Assembly: GCF_030547075.1 (NCBI RefSeq)
Contig: NZ_JAUOQH010000005.1
Location: 124,001 to 188,000, forward strand
Origin: Alteromonas sp. 1_MG-2023
GTDB lineage: Bacteria > Pseudomonadota > Gammaproteobacteria > Enterobacterales > Alteromonadaceae
Direction of reading: 5' to 3'
Length of the DNA stretch: 64,000 bases
Both the position numbers and the translations under genes were made by a program. Shown in pieces: positions 56,573-64,000 of the stretch (position 1 is the first letter of the stretch; the number at the start of each line of letters is the position of its first letter). The notes below the pieces were generated by a model. The model was not told the DNA's origin. It saw only the letters and a program-made list of their open reading frames with translations, and made no database searches.

Positions 56573-56968
56573 ATGGAAACGAACAATACATCACAAAATG
56601 TGAGGCTGGACAAGTGGCTGTGGGCAGCAAGGTTCTTCAAAACCCGCGCCATTGCCAGAGACATGGTTCAGTCAGGAAAAGTTCACTACAACGGACAACG
56701 CACTAAGCCCGGCAAGAGTGTAGAGCTTGGTGCAGTGGTAAAAGTTCCCTCAGGTTGGGATAACCGCGAAGTTATTGTTCAAAAGTTAAGTGATAAAAGA
56801 CTCAGTGCTGCACTTGCTCTTGGTTTATATGAAGAAACTGAAGTAAGTGTAACAAAACGTGAAGAAAACCAGGTTGCACGTAAATTGAACGCTTTTCACA
56901 GTCCTAAGCCGGAAAATCGGCCAGATAAAAAACAGCGCAGACAAATTATTAAATTTAAGCAGCAGTAA
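56573..56968 (+). CDS. hslR: heat shock protein 15, ribosome-recycling S4-domain protein
   Basis: A 131-aa RNA-binding protein that rescues stalled 50S subunits carrying nascent chains. The S4 domain (VRLDKWLWAARFFKTRAIA, then MVQSGKVHYNGQRTKPGKSV) lies at about 10-60, and the C-terminus is basic (NRPDKKQRRQIIKFKQQ). It is followed by hslO after 28 nt, the same pair as in E. coli. Confidence 0.95.
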   Translation: METNNTSQNVRLDKWLWAARFFKTRAIARDMVQSGKVHYNGQRTKPGKSVELGAVVKVPSGWDNREVIVQKLSDKRLSAALALGLYEETEVSVTKREENQVARKLNAFHSPKPENRPDKKQRRQIIKFKQQ

Positions 56969-56996
56969 AAGCTACGCTGCCTACCAGGACAAGTTT

Positions 56997-57896
56997 ATGA
57001 GTGATTTTGATAAATTACACCGATTTTTATTTACCCAAGCAAACGTTCGAGGCGAATTAGTTCGTTTAGATGAAAGCTTAAAGCAGATTGTTCACAGCTA
57101 TGAATACCCAGTACAAATTCAGCGTTTGTTAGGGCAGTTAGCGGCAGCGACGTCTCTTTTAACTGCCACCCTTAAATTTAAAGGTGAAATTGCCTTACAA
57201 ATTCAAAGTAAAGGGCCAGTAAGTTACGCGGTAATTAACGCCACCCATGAACAAACATTTCGTGGCGTTGCCCGCTGGGATGAAAGCCTTGAAACGCTTC
57301 CAGAAGCGTTTGATGAGTTACTTACCGAAGCGGTATTGGTAATGACAATAACTCCTGATGAAGGCGAGCGTTATCAAGGTATTGTGGCACTAGACAAACC
57401 AACATTAGCTGAGTGTTTAGAAGAATACTTCGCCCAGTCAGAACAGTTAGCCACCCGTGTACAGCTAATGACCGACTTGCAAGATGAAGATAACGCGAGA
57501 GCTGCAGGGGTACTTCTTCAAGTATTGCCGACAGATGCTAGCGCTACTGACATCACTCAAGCAACAGGGTTTGACCATATTGCGACTTTGACCGAAACCT
57601 TAACGGAAAAAGAAATGTTCTCGTTGTCGGTTGAAGATATTCTTTATCGCTTGTACCACCAAGAAGAAGTGGAAGTGTATCCAGCCAAAGCGGTTAGCTT
57701 TGCGTGTACTTGTTCTAAGGAACGCAGTGCAGAAGCGCTTCGTAATATAGATAAAGCAGAGCTTTTATTCATAGTGAAAGAAGATGGCGACATTAAAATG
57801 AATTGTCAGTATTGCCATGCAGAATATCGTTTCGATAGCATCGATATTGAGGCGATTCATAGCGGTAATGCACCCTCACCTGATACTAATCAATAA
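56997..57896 (+). CDS. hslO: redox-regulated chaperone Hsp33
   Basis: A 299-aa holdase activated by oxidation. The four zinc-binding Cys are in CTCSKERS (about 237 and 239) and CQYCHAEY (about 270 and 273), the C-X-C...C-X2-C redox switch. The N-terminal domain begins with HRFLFTQANVRGELVRLDES, as in the family. The stop codon forms part of a short hairpin. hslR, hslO and pckA are close neighbours here as in E. coli. Confidence 0.96.
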   Translation: MSDFDKLHRFLFTQANVRGELVRLDESLKQIVHSYEYPVQIQRLLGQLAAATSLLTATLKFKGEIALQIQSKGPVSYAVINATHEQTFRGVARWDESLETLPEAFDELLTEAVLVMTITPDEGERYQGIVALDKPTLAECLEEYFAQSEQLATRVQLMTDLQDEDNARAAGVLLQVLPTDASATDITQATGFDHIATLTETLTEKEMFSLSVEDILYRLYHQEEVEVYPAKAVSFACTCSKERSAEALRNIDKAELLFIVKEDGDIKMNCQYCHAEYRFDSIDIEAIHSGNAPSPDTNQ

Positions 57897-57916
57897 GGGT
57901 AGACTTTTTACCCTTA
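57894..57916 (+). terminator. hairpin including the hslO stop codon
   Basis: TAAGGGTA and TACCCTTA are perfect 8-bp arms separated by 7 nt, and the left arm starts with the hslO TAA. T-run support is weak. Confidence 0.35.
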
Positions 57917-58199
57917 ACATTCCTTACCCTCAACTCGCCCTTAAAAAACGCAAATCTTCTAATTCACTTCCCCTTTACGGCATTTGTCGTAAGGGGAAGT
58001 TAATATAAATATCACGTATCCAGTTTTGTCTCCCCCCTCAAAATAAAAATGTAATTTTATTACGTTTTTTTCGAAAGTTGATCCAGATTAATAATCAGTA
58101 TTCTTGATAGAAATATCGCTACCCCTTTATTTACATTAGACTCGATTAAATGATACTTTTTGAAAGTGCTATTGAAATATTACATTAAGGGTTACGGCT
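57917..58199 (+). promoter_or_regulatory. pckA leader region with strong hairpins
   Basis: This gap holds a long stem (57966-58000, ACTTCCCCTTTACG against CGTAAGGGGAAGT with one bulge) and an AT-rich palindrome centred on GTAATTTTATTAC (58045-58069) ending in a T-run. The pckA promoter must lie between these and the ATG at 58200; AAGGG supports that start. The first stem lacks a T-tract, so it may be a terminator remnant or an mRNA structure. No known riboswitch pattern was recognised. Confidence 0.45.
58045..58071 (+). terminator. possible hslO terminator
   Basis: AAAAAT-GTAAT pairs with ATTAC-GTTTTT around a TTT loop and runs into seven T. The stem is AT-rich and weak, but the geometry fits an intrinsic terminator or an operator palindrome. 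Confidence 0.4.
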
Positions 58200-59762
58200 A
58201 TGACTGCAGCAGCGTCTTTAAAAACGGATTTGAATATTGCTCCATTGGTTGATTTACCTAGCGCCGAATTGATTGAGCGTGCGATAAAGCGTGGTGAAGG
58301 TGTACTAGATACTAACGGGGCTTTGGTGGTTGAAACAGGTGAGCGAACAGGTCGTTCACCTAACGATAGGTTTATCGTAAAAGAGCCATCTACTGAAAAC
58401 GACATTGACTGGGGCAAGGTTAACAAGCCTTTTGATGCCAACAAATTCGATGCCCTGTGGAACAAAGTTGAAGCATATCTAACTACCCAAGAGCACTTTT
58501 TATCGCACCTTCAAGTAGGCGCCGATCCTGCGCATGCACTTCCTTTAGAAGTAAGAACGCAAACCGCATGGCAGCATGTATTTGCCCGTAATCTTTTCAT
58601 CGTACCTGAAAACTGGAATGCCAATAACGAAACGCCATGGCAGGTACTCAACGTGCCTGGATTCGTTTGTGAACCAGAGCGTGACGGCACCAATAGTGAT
58701 GGTGTAGTAGTCATTAATTTCGCCAAAAAACGTGTGCTTATTGCTGGCATGAGATACGCCGGTGAAATGAAAAAAGCGATGTTCTCAGTTCAGAACTTCC
58801 TACTTCCAGCCAAAGACATATTACCCATGCACTGTTCTGCCAATGTGGGCGAGCAAGGCGATGTTACTTTGTTCTTTGGTTTGTCGGGTACAGGTAAAAC
58901 CACCTTATCTGCCGATCCTAAACGCTTTCTAATTGGTGATGATGAACACGGTTGGGGGGAAGGCAGTGTGTTTAATATTGAGGGCGGCTGCTACGCAAAA
59001 TGTATCGACCTATCGCAAAAGAACGAGCCGGTTATTTGGGATGCCATTAAGTTTGGCACCATATTAGAAAACGTTGTGTTAGATGACACTCGTACCCCAG
59101 ATTATAAAGATACGTCACTAACACAAAATTCACGCGCGGCCTATCCGTTAAGCCACATTGAAAAGCGGGTTGAAGCGAACCGTGGCGGCGAGCCACGCTC
59201 TGTTGTGTTTTTAACCTGTGACGTGAGCGGTGTATTGCCGCCTGTGTCAGTACTAAGCGAGGAAGCGGCTGCTTATCATTTCTTAAGTGGTTACACCGCG
59301 AAAGTAGGTTCTACAGAGATTGGTTCAACCTCTGACATTGAATCGACCTTTTCTACTTGTTTTGGCGCTCCCTTCTTCCCACGCCCAGCAGGCGTGTATG
59401 CCGAGTTATTAATTAAACGTGTTAAAGCGTTTAACGCCAAAGTGTACTTGGTGAATACCGGCTGGACTGGTGGGCCTTATGGTACAGGTCAGCGTTTCGA
59501 TATTCCTACTACCCGCGCCATTATCGATGCCATAGTATCCGGTGATTTAGCCGATGTTGAAACCCAACATATTGAAGGCCTAAACCTTGATGTACCCGTT
59601 GCGGTATCAGGCGTTGACGATAATCTACTGGTGCCTAAGCAAACCTGGGATGATGCAGAAAAATATGAAGAATATGCGCAGAACCTAGTAGATAGCTTTA
59701 AGCAGAATTTTGAAAAATACGATGTTAGTGACGCCATTGTTAAGGCGGGTCCTGGCAACTAA
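58200..59762 (+). CDS. pckA: phosphoenolpyruvate carboxykinase (ATP)
   Basis: Gluconeogenic enzyme converting oxaloacetate and ATP to phosphoenolpyruvate, CO2 and ADP. The kinase loop [20 protein letters not shown] (about 228-247), the metal-binding [20 protein letters not shown], and [20 protein letters not shown] are diagnostic of the ATP-dependent form. 520 aa is usual (E. coli 540). It follows hslO on the same strand with a structured 303-nt gap, so it is probably transcribed on its own. A strong terminator follows. Confidence 0.97.
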   Translation: MTAAASLKTDLNIAPLVDLPSAELIERAIKRGEGVLDTNGALVVETGERTGRSPNDRFIVKEPSTENDIDWGKVNKPFDANKFDALWNKVEAYLTTQEHFLSHLQVGADPAHALPLEVRTQTAWQHVFARNLFIVPENWNANNETPWQVLNVPGFVCEPERDGTNSDGVVVINFAKKRVLIAGMRYAGEMKKAMFSVQNFLLPAKDILPMHCSANVGEQGDVTLFFGLSGTGKTTLSADPKRFLIGDDEHGWGEGSVFNIEGGCYAKCIDLSQKNEPVIWDAIKFGTILENVVLDDTRTPDYKDTSLTQNSRAAYPLSHIEKRVEANRGGEPRSVVFLTCDVSGVLPPVSVLSEEAAAYHFLSGYTAKVGSTEIGSTSDIESTFSTCFGAPFFPRPAGVYAELLIKRVKAFNAKVYLVNTGWTGGPYGTGQRFDIPTTRAIIDAIVSGDLADVETQHIEGLNLDVPVAVSGVDDNLLVPKQTWDDAEKYEEYAQNLVDSFKQNFEKYDVSDAIVKAGPGN

Positions 59763-59850
59763 TTCACACTGCGTTTTTAGGGGCGCAGTTGAATGTTAGG
59801 GAAGGCAACCCTTCTCTTCCCAACCTTCATCACACTCAACGTGATTGATG

Positions 59851-59883
59851 TTTTGCCCGCGCTTAGCCGCGGGCTTTTTTCGT
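59851..59883 (+). terminator. pckA terminator, first copy of a 33-bp direct repeat
   Basis: GCCCGCG and CGCGGGC form a 7-bp GC stem with loop CTTAGC, followed by six T. The whole 33-bp segment recurs exactly at 60698-60730. Confidence 0.85.
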
Positions 59884-59900
59884 TTCGATTTGCTTACTGT

Positions 59901-60392
59901 TTAATGTAAAGATGTGGATCCAAACCAATTTTGGGGCAGAGGAGTAAAATTGATATTGTTTTTATATTGAAGAAGCTTGCTGTCCACCTCCCTTTCTGAA
60001 AACCAATACTTCCGATCATCTATGGAAATAAGTCTTAGGGTGTAAGATGCGCTAAATGGGTCGAGTGGCCCTTTTTCAGTTCGAATTGAAGTGTCAAAAA
60101 TTTGAACTTCTCTGTCCTTATTGTTTGGTGCTGGTACTTTTTTATTTTGAGAGTTGTATATAACGGGGATTTGAATAACAGTGATGCCTTGTGGAAGCTC
60201 GTGCAATTTGGAAATTTCAGACAATTTCTCGTTACTAAATGGATATCTTTGTAAGCTCCAACTGGCGTCTATATACACTTTGGCCAAGGCGACGTTATCT
60301 CCAACATGAATAAATACTCTGGGTTGGAACAATTTAAAGAAACAATAAAACCCAATCAACGTTGAGCTGACGATAAATATTATCCACTTCAT
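59901..60392 (-). CDS. hypothetical membrane-anchored protein
   Basis: A 163-aa frame with a hydrophobic N-terminus (about 2-20, WIIFIVSSTLIGFYCFF) that could be an anchor or signal, then a soluble region with LPQGITVIQIPVIYNSQN and YTLRLISIDDRKYWFSERE. No family is recognised. No strong ribosome site precedes ATG 60392. It lies inside the terminator-bracketed insert, with AT-rich composition unlike the flanking genes. Confidence 0.55.
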   Translation of the reverse strand: MKWIIFIVSSTLIGFYCFFKLFQPRVFIHVGDNVALAKVYIDASWSLQRYPFSNEKLSEISKLHELPQGITVIQIPVIYNSQNKKVPAPNNKDREVQIFDTSIRTEKGPLDPFSASYTLRLISIDDRKYWFSEREVDSKLLQYKNNINFTPLPQNWFGSTSLH

Positions 60393-60431
60393 TACAAAAC
60401 TGGCTCATAATTAACTTCGAAAAATGCACTC

Positions 60432-60653
60432 TCATCCGGTGCGGTTTGATGAAAACTTGAATCTTTGCCAAAATCTTACCTCAACGCCAGTGTTACTCCC
60501 AACCTTATTTTTAAATGTCGCTTTCACCGGACCTGAGTTTCCGATATAGCCGTTTCTTTTGACGATAATATGGCAGCAGAATCCACTCAGTCTTGGCAGA
60601 CTAAAAGAAGATCCGGGAACTATTGCACAGTCTTTTGATGATTTGTAAATCAA
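60432..60653 (-). CDS. small hypothetical or 5'-truncated coding remnant
   Basis: A 73-codon frame beginning at TTG with a protein-like composition (CHIIVKRNGYIGNSGPVKAT). The frame stays open upstream through the second terminator copy without any ATG or ribosome site, so the true start is either a rare codon or has been lost. It sits 39 nt before the 163-aa frame on the same strand. This may be the 3' end of a gene cut off at the repeat boundary. Confidence 0.3.
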   Translation of the reverse strand: MIYKSSKDCAIVPGSSFSLPRLSGFCCHIIVKRNGYIGNSGPVKATFKNKVGSNTGVEVRFWQRFKFSSNRTG

Positions 60654-60697
60654 GGGTCTTGGGCTTGGGGAGTTACCAAAGATTAAACCAAAGAATA

Positions 60698-60730
60698 TTT
60701 TGCCCGCGCTTAGCCGCGGGCTTTTTTCGT
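60698..60730. terminator. second copy of the pckA-type terminator
   Basis: Exact 33-bp repeat of 59851-59883, including stem and T-tract. No plus-strand gene ends just before it, so it is a duplicated element and not the natural terminator of a local gene. Confidence 0.75.
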
Positions 60731-60924
60731 CTCCTATCTTGCGTGAATTATACTAAAGGCGTACTGTAGCGATCTTGGTAGTCGATGACGTTTCTGCGTT
60801 ATCAATGTGCCTCCAAACAAAAAATCAAAAAACGTTGTAGTAAGTCTCTTAACTACAAATCATGCCCTGCTGTACCAATATTTTGCGTTATTTCGTTTAG
60901 AACCCTGTTTGTAAAGGAGCATGG

Positions 60925-62100
60925 ATGAGCCGTCGTCCTATTACTGTTGTCATATTTTCCGGTTTTTTCTTACTGGGCATGTTGTTTATATTGTGGGGTA
61001 TTTTGCTTCCAGATATTGCAGCCGACCTACGTATGTCAGAGTTGGTAAGTGGTTTGTTTTTCTCGCTGTTTTCTTTAGGCATGATGGTGGGGGCTGTGGT
61101 TGGAGGTAAGTATATTAGCCGCTTTGACTACATGCCCTTGTTAGCCTCGTTATTAGGTATGAACGCTGTATTATTGCTGATTATCTCAATGCTGCATGGG
61201 TGGCAATGGGTATTGGTGGTGGCAGTAGTTATTGGTGTAGTCAGTTCTTCAATTTTTACTATCGGTCATACACTTATTGCACGATTGTACGAAGAAAAGC
61301 GCTTTACCATGATGGGGCTGATGGATTTTATGTTCAGCTTGGGTACGTTTGCCGCTTCGTTTTTTGTTACCTTGCTTTATCTTCAAGAAGAAAATTGGCG
61401 TAGGCCAATTCAGGTACTCGCATTATTTATGTTGGCGTTATCGGCGTATACCTTTATGGCAGCGCACTCGCAAGCAAAACTATTACGGGGGCAACCAAAA
61501 GCCCAGCGTAAAACCCTCACTTTTGGTGCAGTAGCAAAACAGCCTATATTTATATTTATGGCGCTGCTTAGTTTCGGCTACGGCGCGGTAGAGTTTGGCA
61601 ACGCTAATTGGTTTGTAAGCTATGCCCAAAACGGCATTGGGTTTACCGGTGAACAATCTCGAAACCTACTCGCGTGTTTTACTGCGGGTATGGTAATAAG
61701 CCGGCTAGTCTTTCCTTTCTTACTTCGATTTATGTCGGTACATCGGCTTATCGTTATTTTGGCTACAGCCTCATTGTGCGGCGTATTTGCAATAAAATTA
61801 ATGACCGGTTTGTACAGTATGGGCGCAGGTAACTTACTGTTAGGGCTTGGCTTAGGTGGGCTATTTCCACTTATGTTGTCGGCAGCCATGAATATTGATA
61901 GTGACAACGGCCCTGTCTTATCTGGCATCTGTATTATTGGCAATTCAACCGGTGTGCAAGTGGCCTCTTTTTCTACCGGATTGTGGGCCAACTATGTGCC
62001 GCTGACTACGGCGTTTTGGGTGATTCCAATAGGCGGCTGTATTCTATGGGGTGCAGCGTGGGCATACAGCCGAATGGTGAAACAGCACGGTTACGCATGA
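60925..62100 (+). CDS. MFS transporter
   Basis: A 391-aa, 12-helix major facilitator protein. [12 protein letters not shown] after helix 2 is the loop 2-3 signature region, and the second half restarts at [21 protein letters not shown], a pattern seen in sugar:H+ symporters of the FucP-like branch, but substrate is unknown. AAGGAG lies 5-6 nt upstream of ATG 60925. Its 3' end overlaps the convergent envZ 3' end by 10 nt. Confidence 0.88.
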   Translation: MSRRPITVVIFSGFFLLGMLFILWGILLPDIAADLRMSELVSGLFFSLFSLGMMVGAVVGGKYISRFDYMPLLASLLGMNAVLLLIISMLHGWQWVLVVAVVIGVVSSSIFTIGHTLIARLYEEKRFTMMGLMDFMFSLGTFAASFFVTLLYLQEENWRRPIQVLALFMLALSAYTFMAAHSQAKLLRGQPKAQRKTLTFGAVAKQPIFIFMALLSFGYGAVEFGNANWFVSYAQNGIGFTGEQSRNLLACFTAGMVISRLVFPFLLRFMSVHRLIVILATASLCGVFAIKLMTGLYSMGAGNLLLGLGLGGLFPLMLSAAMNIDSDNGPVLSGICIIGNSTGVQVASFSTGLWANYVPLTTAFWVIPIGGCILWGAAWAYSRMVKQHGYA

Positions 62101-63407
62101 AGGGGTAAATAGAACTCCGCAATCAAACCTTGCTGCGGATGATTACGCAGCTCCACACCGCCACCATGGGCTTCTACAATACGCCTAATAATCGATAAAC
62201 CTAAACCAGAGCCCGATATACTTCGGGCTTTGTTGCCTTGGGCAAACGGCATAAACACATGCTCTAGCTCCGAAGCGGGAATACCAGGGCCAAAGTCACG
62301 CACTTTACAGAAAGCTCGCTTATCATTGCGGTTATAAAACGTGGTAATAACGATATTTTCTGAACCATAGCGAAACGCATTCTCAATTAAATTATCAATA
62401 ACTCGCTTCATGGCCACGCGGCGTAAATCGAGTAACGGAATATCGTTAAGTTTAAGCGTAATATGATGCTTATCTTCGATATGCCGAGCCTGCGCTAGTT
62501 CCTTAATCAGGCTGTTTAAGTCTGTATTTTCCTTAACTTCTTCTGTGTCATAGCGGGCGTAGTCGATGAACTGATCGATGATGGCATTCATATCTTCAAT
62601 ATCATTCACAATACCGTCTTTAATCCAGTTTTGTGACTCGGGCAGCATTTCAGATGCAAGACGAATACGCGTAAGCGGGGTGCGCAAGTCATGAGAGATG
62701 CCCGCAGTCATTAACGTTCGGTCATGCTCTAGTTGCTTGATACCTTGATTCATACGGTTAAACGCCCGGGTAACTTGGATCATTTCCGTGCTACCTTGCT
62801 CTTTAAGTGGTGCTGGGTGTTCGCCTTTACCTACCGCTAATGCTGCTTTTTGCAACGAAGACAGCGGCATGGTCATACGCCTTACAAACAACCATCCTCC
62901 AGCCACGCTTAAAATACCTATCACCATTAAATACATGGTCAACGGTGAAATATTCGCTTCGTTTAAGCCAGTTATGGGAATAGCAATCCAAGTGTCGGGG
63001 TAGCGAGACAAGGAAATCCACACCGTATAAGGGGCACTGGCATCGGTTTTTTGCGAAACTGTACTAATGCGCACGTCTGCAAGTTGCTCAATTTGTTTGC
63101 TTACCTGAGATGACATAAACCCATAATAAACGGCACTTTCTAACCCTTTAGTTCTAGCCTTACTGGCATCCAATATTTGAATGTCGGTTTTGTTGTAATA
63201 GCGGGCCCTACTTTCAGCATTACTTACTAGTAAATCGTCAGCCAATACCGACTTTACTTGCGTGGCAAGTAGGCTATTAATTTGCTGGTAACTAGGCTGA
63301 ATAAAATAATAAGTAACGGAAAGGTATGAAACAACTTGGTTAATAAGCAAAAGTACGCCAATCAGCATTACTGTTTGCCCAAATGCACTTTGAGGAACCA
63401 GGCGCAC
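62091..63407 (-). CDS. envZ: osmosensor histidine kinase EnvZ
   Basis: A 438-aa inner-membrane kinase/phosphatase for OmpR. Two membrane helices (about 12-33 and 160-180) flank a periplasmic domain, followed by HAMP (about 180-230), the phosphoacceptor box [20 protein letters not shown] (His about 237), the N box [10 protein letters not shown], and G boxes DFGPGIP and [13 protein letters not shown]. The start is GTG; an in-frame stop lies 15 nt upstream. It follows ompR by 44 nt, as in the classic ompR-envZ operon. Confidence 0.94.
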   Translation of the reverse strand: MRLVPQSAFGQTVMLIGVLLLINQVVSYLSVTYYFIQPSYQQINSLLATQVKSVLADDLLVSNAESRARYYNKTDIQILDASKARTKGLESAVYYGFMSSQVSKQIEQLADVRISTVSQKTDASAPYTVWISLSRYPDTWIAIPITGLNEANISPLTMYLMVIGILSVAGGWLFVRRMTMPLSSLQKAALAVGKGEHPAPLKEQGSTEMIQVTRAFNRMNQGIKQLEHDRTLMTAGISHDLRTPLTRIRLASEMLPESQNWIKDGIVNDIEDMNAIIDQFIDYARYDTEEVKENTDLNSLIKELAQARHIEDKHHITLKLNDIPLLDLRRVAMKRVIDNLIENAFRYGSENIVITTFYNRNDKRAFCKVRDFGPGIPASELEHVFMPFAQGNKARSISGSGLGLSIIRRIVEAHGGGVELRNHPQQGLIAEFYLPLHA

Positions 63408-63451
63408 TACTTTATCGACCTATGTAAACACTGGGTTTTGCCCATCGGTAG

Positions 63452-64000
63452 TTATGCCTGCTCACCGTCGGGAACGAATACATAGCCTAAGCCCCAAACG
63501 GTCTGAATATACCTTGGGTTTGCTGGGTCTTTCTCTAGCATTCTACGCAATCGCGATACTTGAACATCAATACTGCGTTCTAGGGCGCTGTAGTCTCGCC
63601 CGCGGGCTAGGTTCATAAGTTTGTCTCGAGAAAGGGGCTCCCTAGGGTGGGTAACTAAAGACTTTAGCACTGCAAACTCGCCGCTAGTAAGGGTAAGGGG
63701 GGTGCTGCCAGCGGTCATTTCTCGGGTGGCCAAGTTCAGTTTATATTCACCAAATTCAATAATTTGTACGTCTTTAGACGGTGCGCCTGGAGCTTCACTA
63801 TTTTGCCTGCGTAACACGGCTTTGGCCCGGGCAAGAAGCTCTCGAGGGTTGAATGGCTTAGGCAAGTAATCGTCTGCGCCCATTTCAAGGCCAATTATCC
63901 TGTCGACTTCATCGCCTTTCGCGGTCAGCATAATAATTGGAAGCTCACTGCCTGTTTGGCGTAAACGTCGGCATATAGATAAGCCATCTTCACCAGGAAG
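63452..64000 (-). CDS. ompR: response regulator OmpR, 5' end beyond the window
   Basis: The visible 182 codons cover the end of the receiver domain (LPGEDGLSICRRLRQ, MLTAKGDEVDRIIGLEMGAD, with the conserved Lys in YLPKPFNPRELLARAK) and the whole winged-helix DNA-binding domain ending VWGLGYVFVPDGEQA. The phosphoacceptor Asp lies just outside the window. The frame remains open to base 64000, so the gene is partial because of the window edge, not broken. It is upstream of envZ on the same strand. Confidence 0.94.
   Translation of the reverse strand, partial: LPGEDGLSICRRLRQTGSELPIIMLTAKGDEVDRIIGLEMGADDYLPKPFNPRELLARAKAVLRRQNSEAPGAPSKDVQIIEFGEYKLNLATREMTAGSTPLTLTSGEFAVLKSLVTHPREPLSRDKLMNLARGRDYSALERSIDVQVSRLRRMLEKDPANPRYIQTVWGLGYVFVPDGEQA

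Larger units (their letters stand above)
59884..60697. mobile_element. about 0.8-kb insert between duplicated terminators
   Basis: The segment between the two 33-bp copies contains two minus-strand frames of unknown family and nothing else. It separates pckA from the MFS-envZ-ompR block, genes that adjoin pckA in E. coli. The identical ends suggest insertion with duplication of the terminator, or recombination between copies. No transposase, integrase or terminal inverted repeats are visible, so the mechanism is open. Confidence 0.4.

Noticed and set aside
57966..58000. Riboswitch upstream of pckA
   Set aside because: Only simple stems are visible; no conserved multi-helix pattern of a known class was recognised.
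59884..60697. Insertion sequence
   Set aside because: No transposase, no terminal inverted repeats and the flanking 33-bp direct repeat is a terminator, far longer than usual IS target duplications. Kept only as an insert of unknown mechanism.
63452..63931. Apparent short OmpR gene starting at ATG 63931
   Set aside because: The frame continues open to base 64000 with clear receiver-domain residues before that Met, so the gene is cut by the window edge and is not truncated.

Overview
This is a stretch of gammaproteobacterial chromosome, most likely Alteromonas or a close Alteromonadaceae relative. The reasons are moderate GC content, an aa3-type oxidase operon with a cytochrome c-fused subunit II, a complete type II secretion operon, and gene orders shared with Escherichia, Shewanella and Vibrio. 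The genus is an inference from gene content, not from a database match. I see no rRNA, tRNA, CRISPR array, prophage or recognisable transposase.

Layout. 230-8930 is an aa3 cytochrome c oxidase locus: coxB, coxA, ctaG and coxC, then SURF1, an SCO-like protein without the distal His, ctaA, ctaB and SCO1, with one small membrane gene (DUF2909) on the opposite strand. 8946-15097 is a mixed accessory set: GNAT, polysaccharide deacetylase, MATE pump, a truncated GyrI-like domain, methyltransferase, VOC protein, Asp/Glu racemase and a small membrane protein. 15115-20219 has nfuA, a large M14 peptidase, comF and bioH. 20373-21739 has a protein with a flagellar-rod-like tail and a SprA-related metalloprotease-like protein. 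21919-24936 is tex and greB.

25114-33455 contains fkpA, slyX, yheV, yheS, a TIGR02444 protein, yheT and yheU, the same genes as the E. coli fkpA-yheU neighbourhood, with a WD40 lipoprotein inserted. 33744-38552 has an outer-membrane barrel protein divergent from opgGH (periplasmic glucan synthesis). 38756-44876 has a YceI protein, cysQ, nudE, yrfG, yjjX, an aldehyde dehydrogenase and an exported metallo-beta-lactamase-fold protein. 45054-56436 is the complete gspC-N operon on the minus strand. 56573-64000 has hslR, hslO, pckA, an inserted pair of orphan ORFs bracketed by a duplicated terminator, an MFS transporter, envZ and the 3' part of ompR, which runs off the window.

How it works together. 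The first 9 kb builds the terminal oxidase: structural subunits, copper delivery (CtaG, SCO) and heme A synthesis (CtaB then CtaA). The gsp operon builds an envelope-spanning exporter; its prepilin peptidase GspO must be encoded elsewhere. opgGH and envZ/ompR are classically osmoregulation-linked. tex, greB, hslR, hslO, yrfG, nudE, pckA, envZ and ompR are neighbours in E. coli and remain within this window in rearranged order.

The most unusual sequence-level signals are (i) short-period (12-16 bp) tandem arrays of unrelated sequence that repeatedly sit at gene 3' ends, mostly in convergent gaps and several starting at the stop codon, and (ii) an exact 33-bp duplication of the pckA terminator flanking about 0.8 kb of orphan coding sequence.
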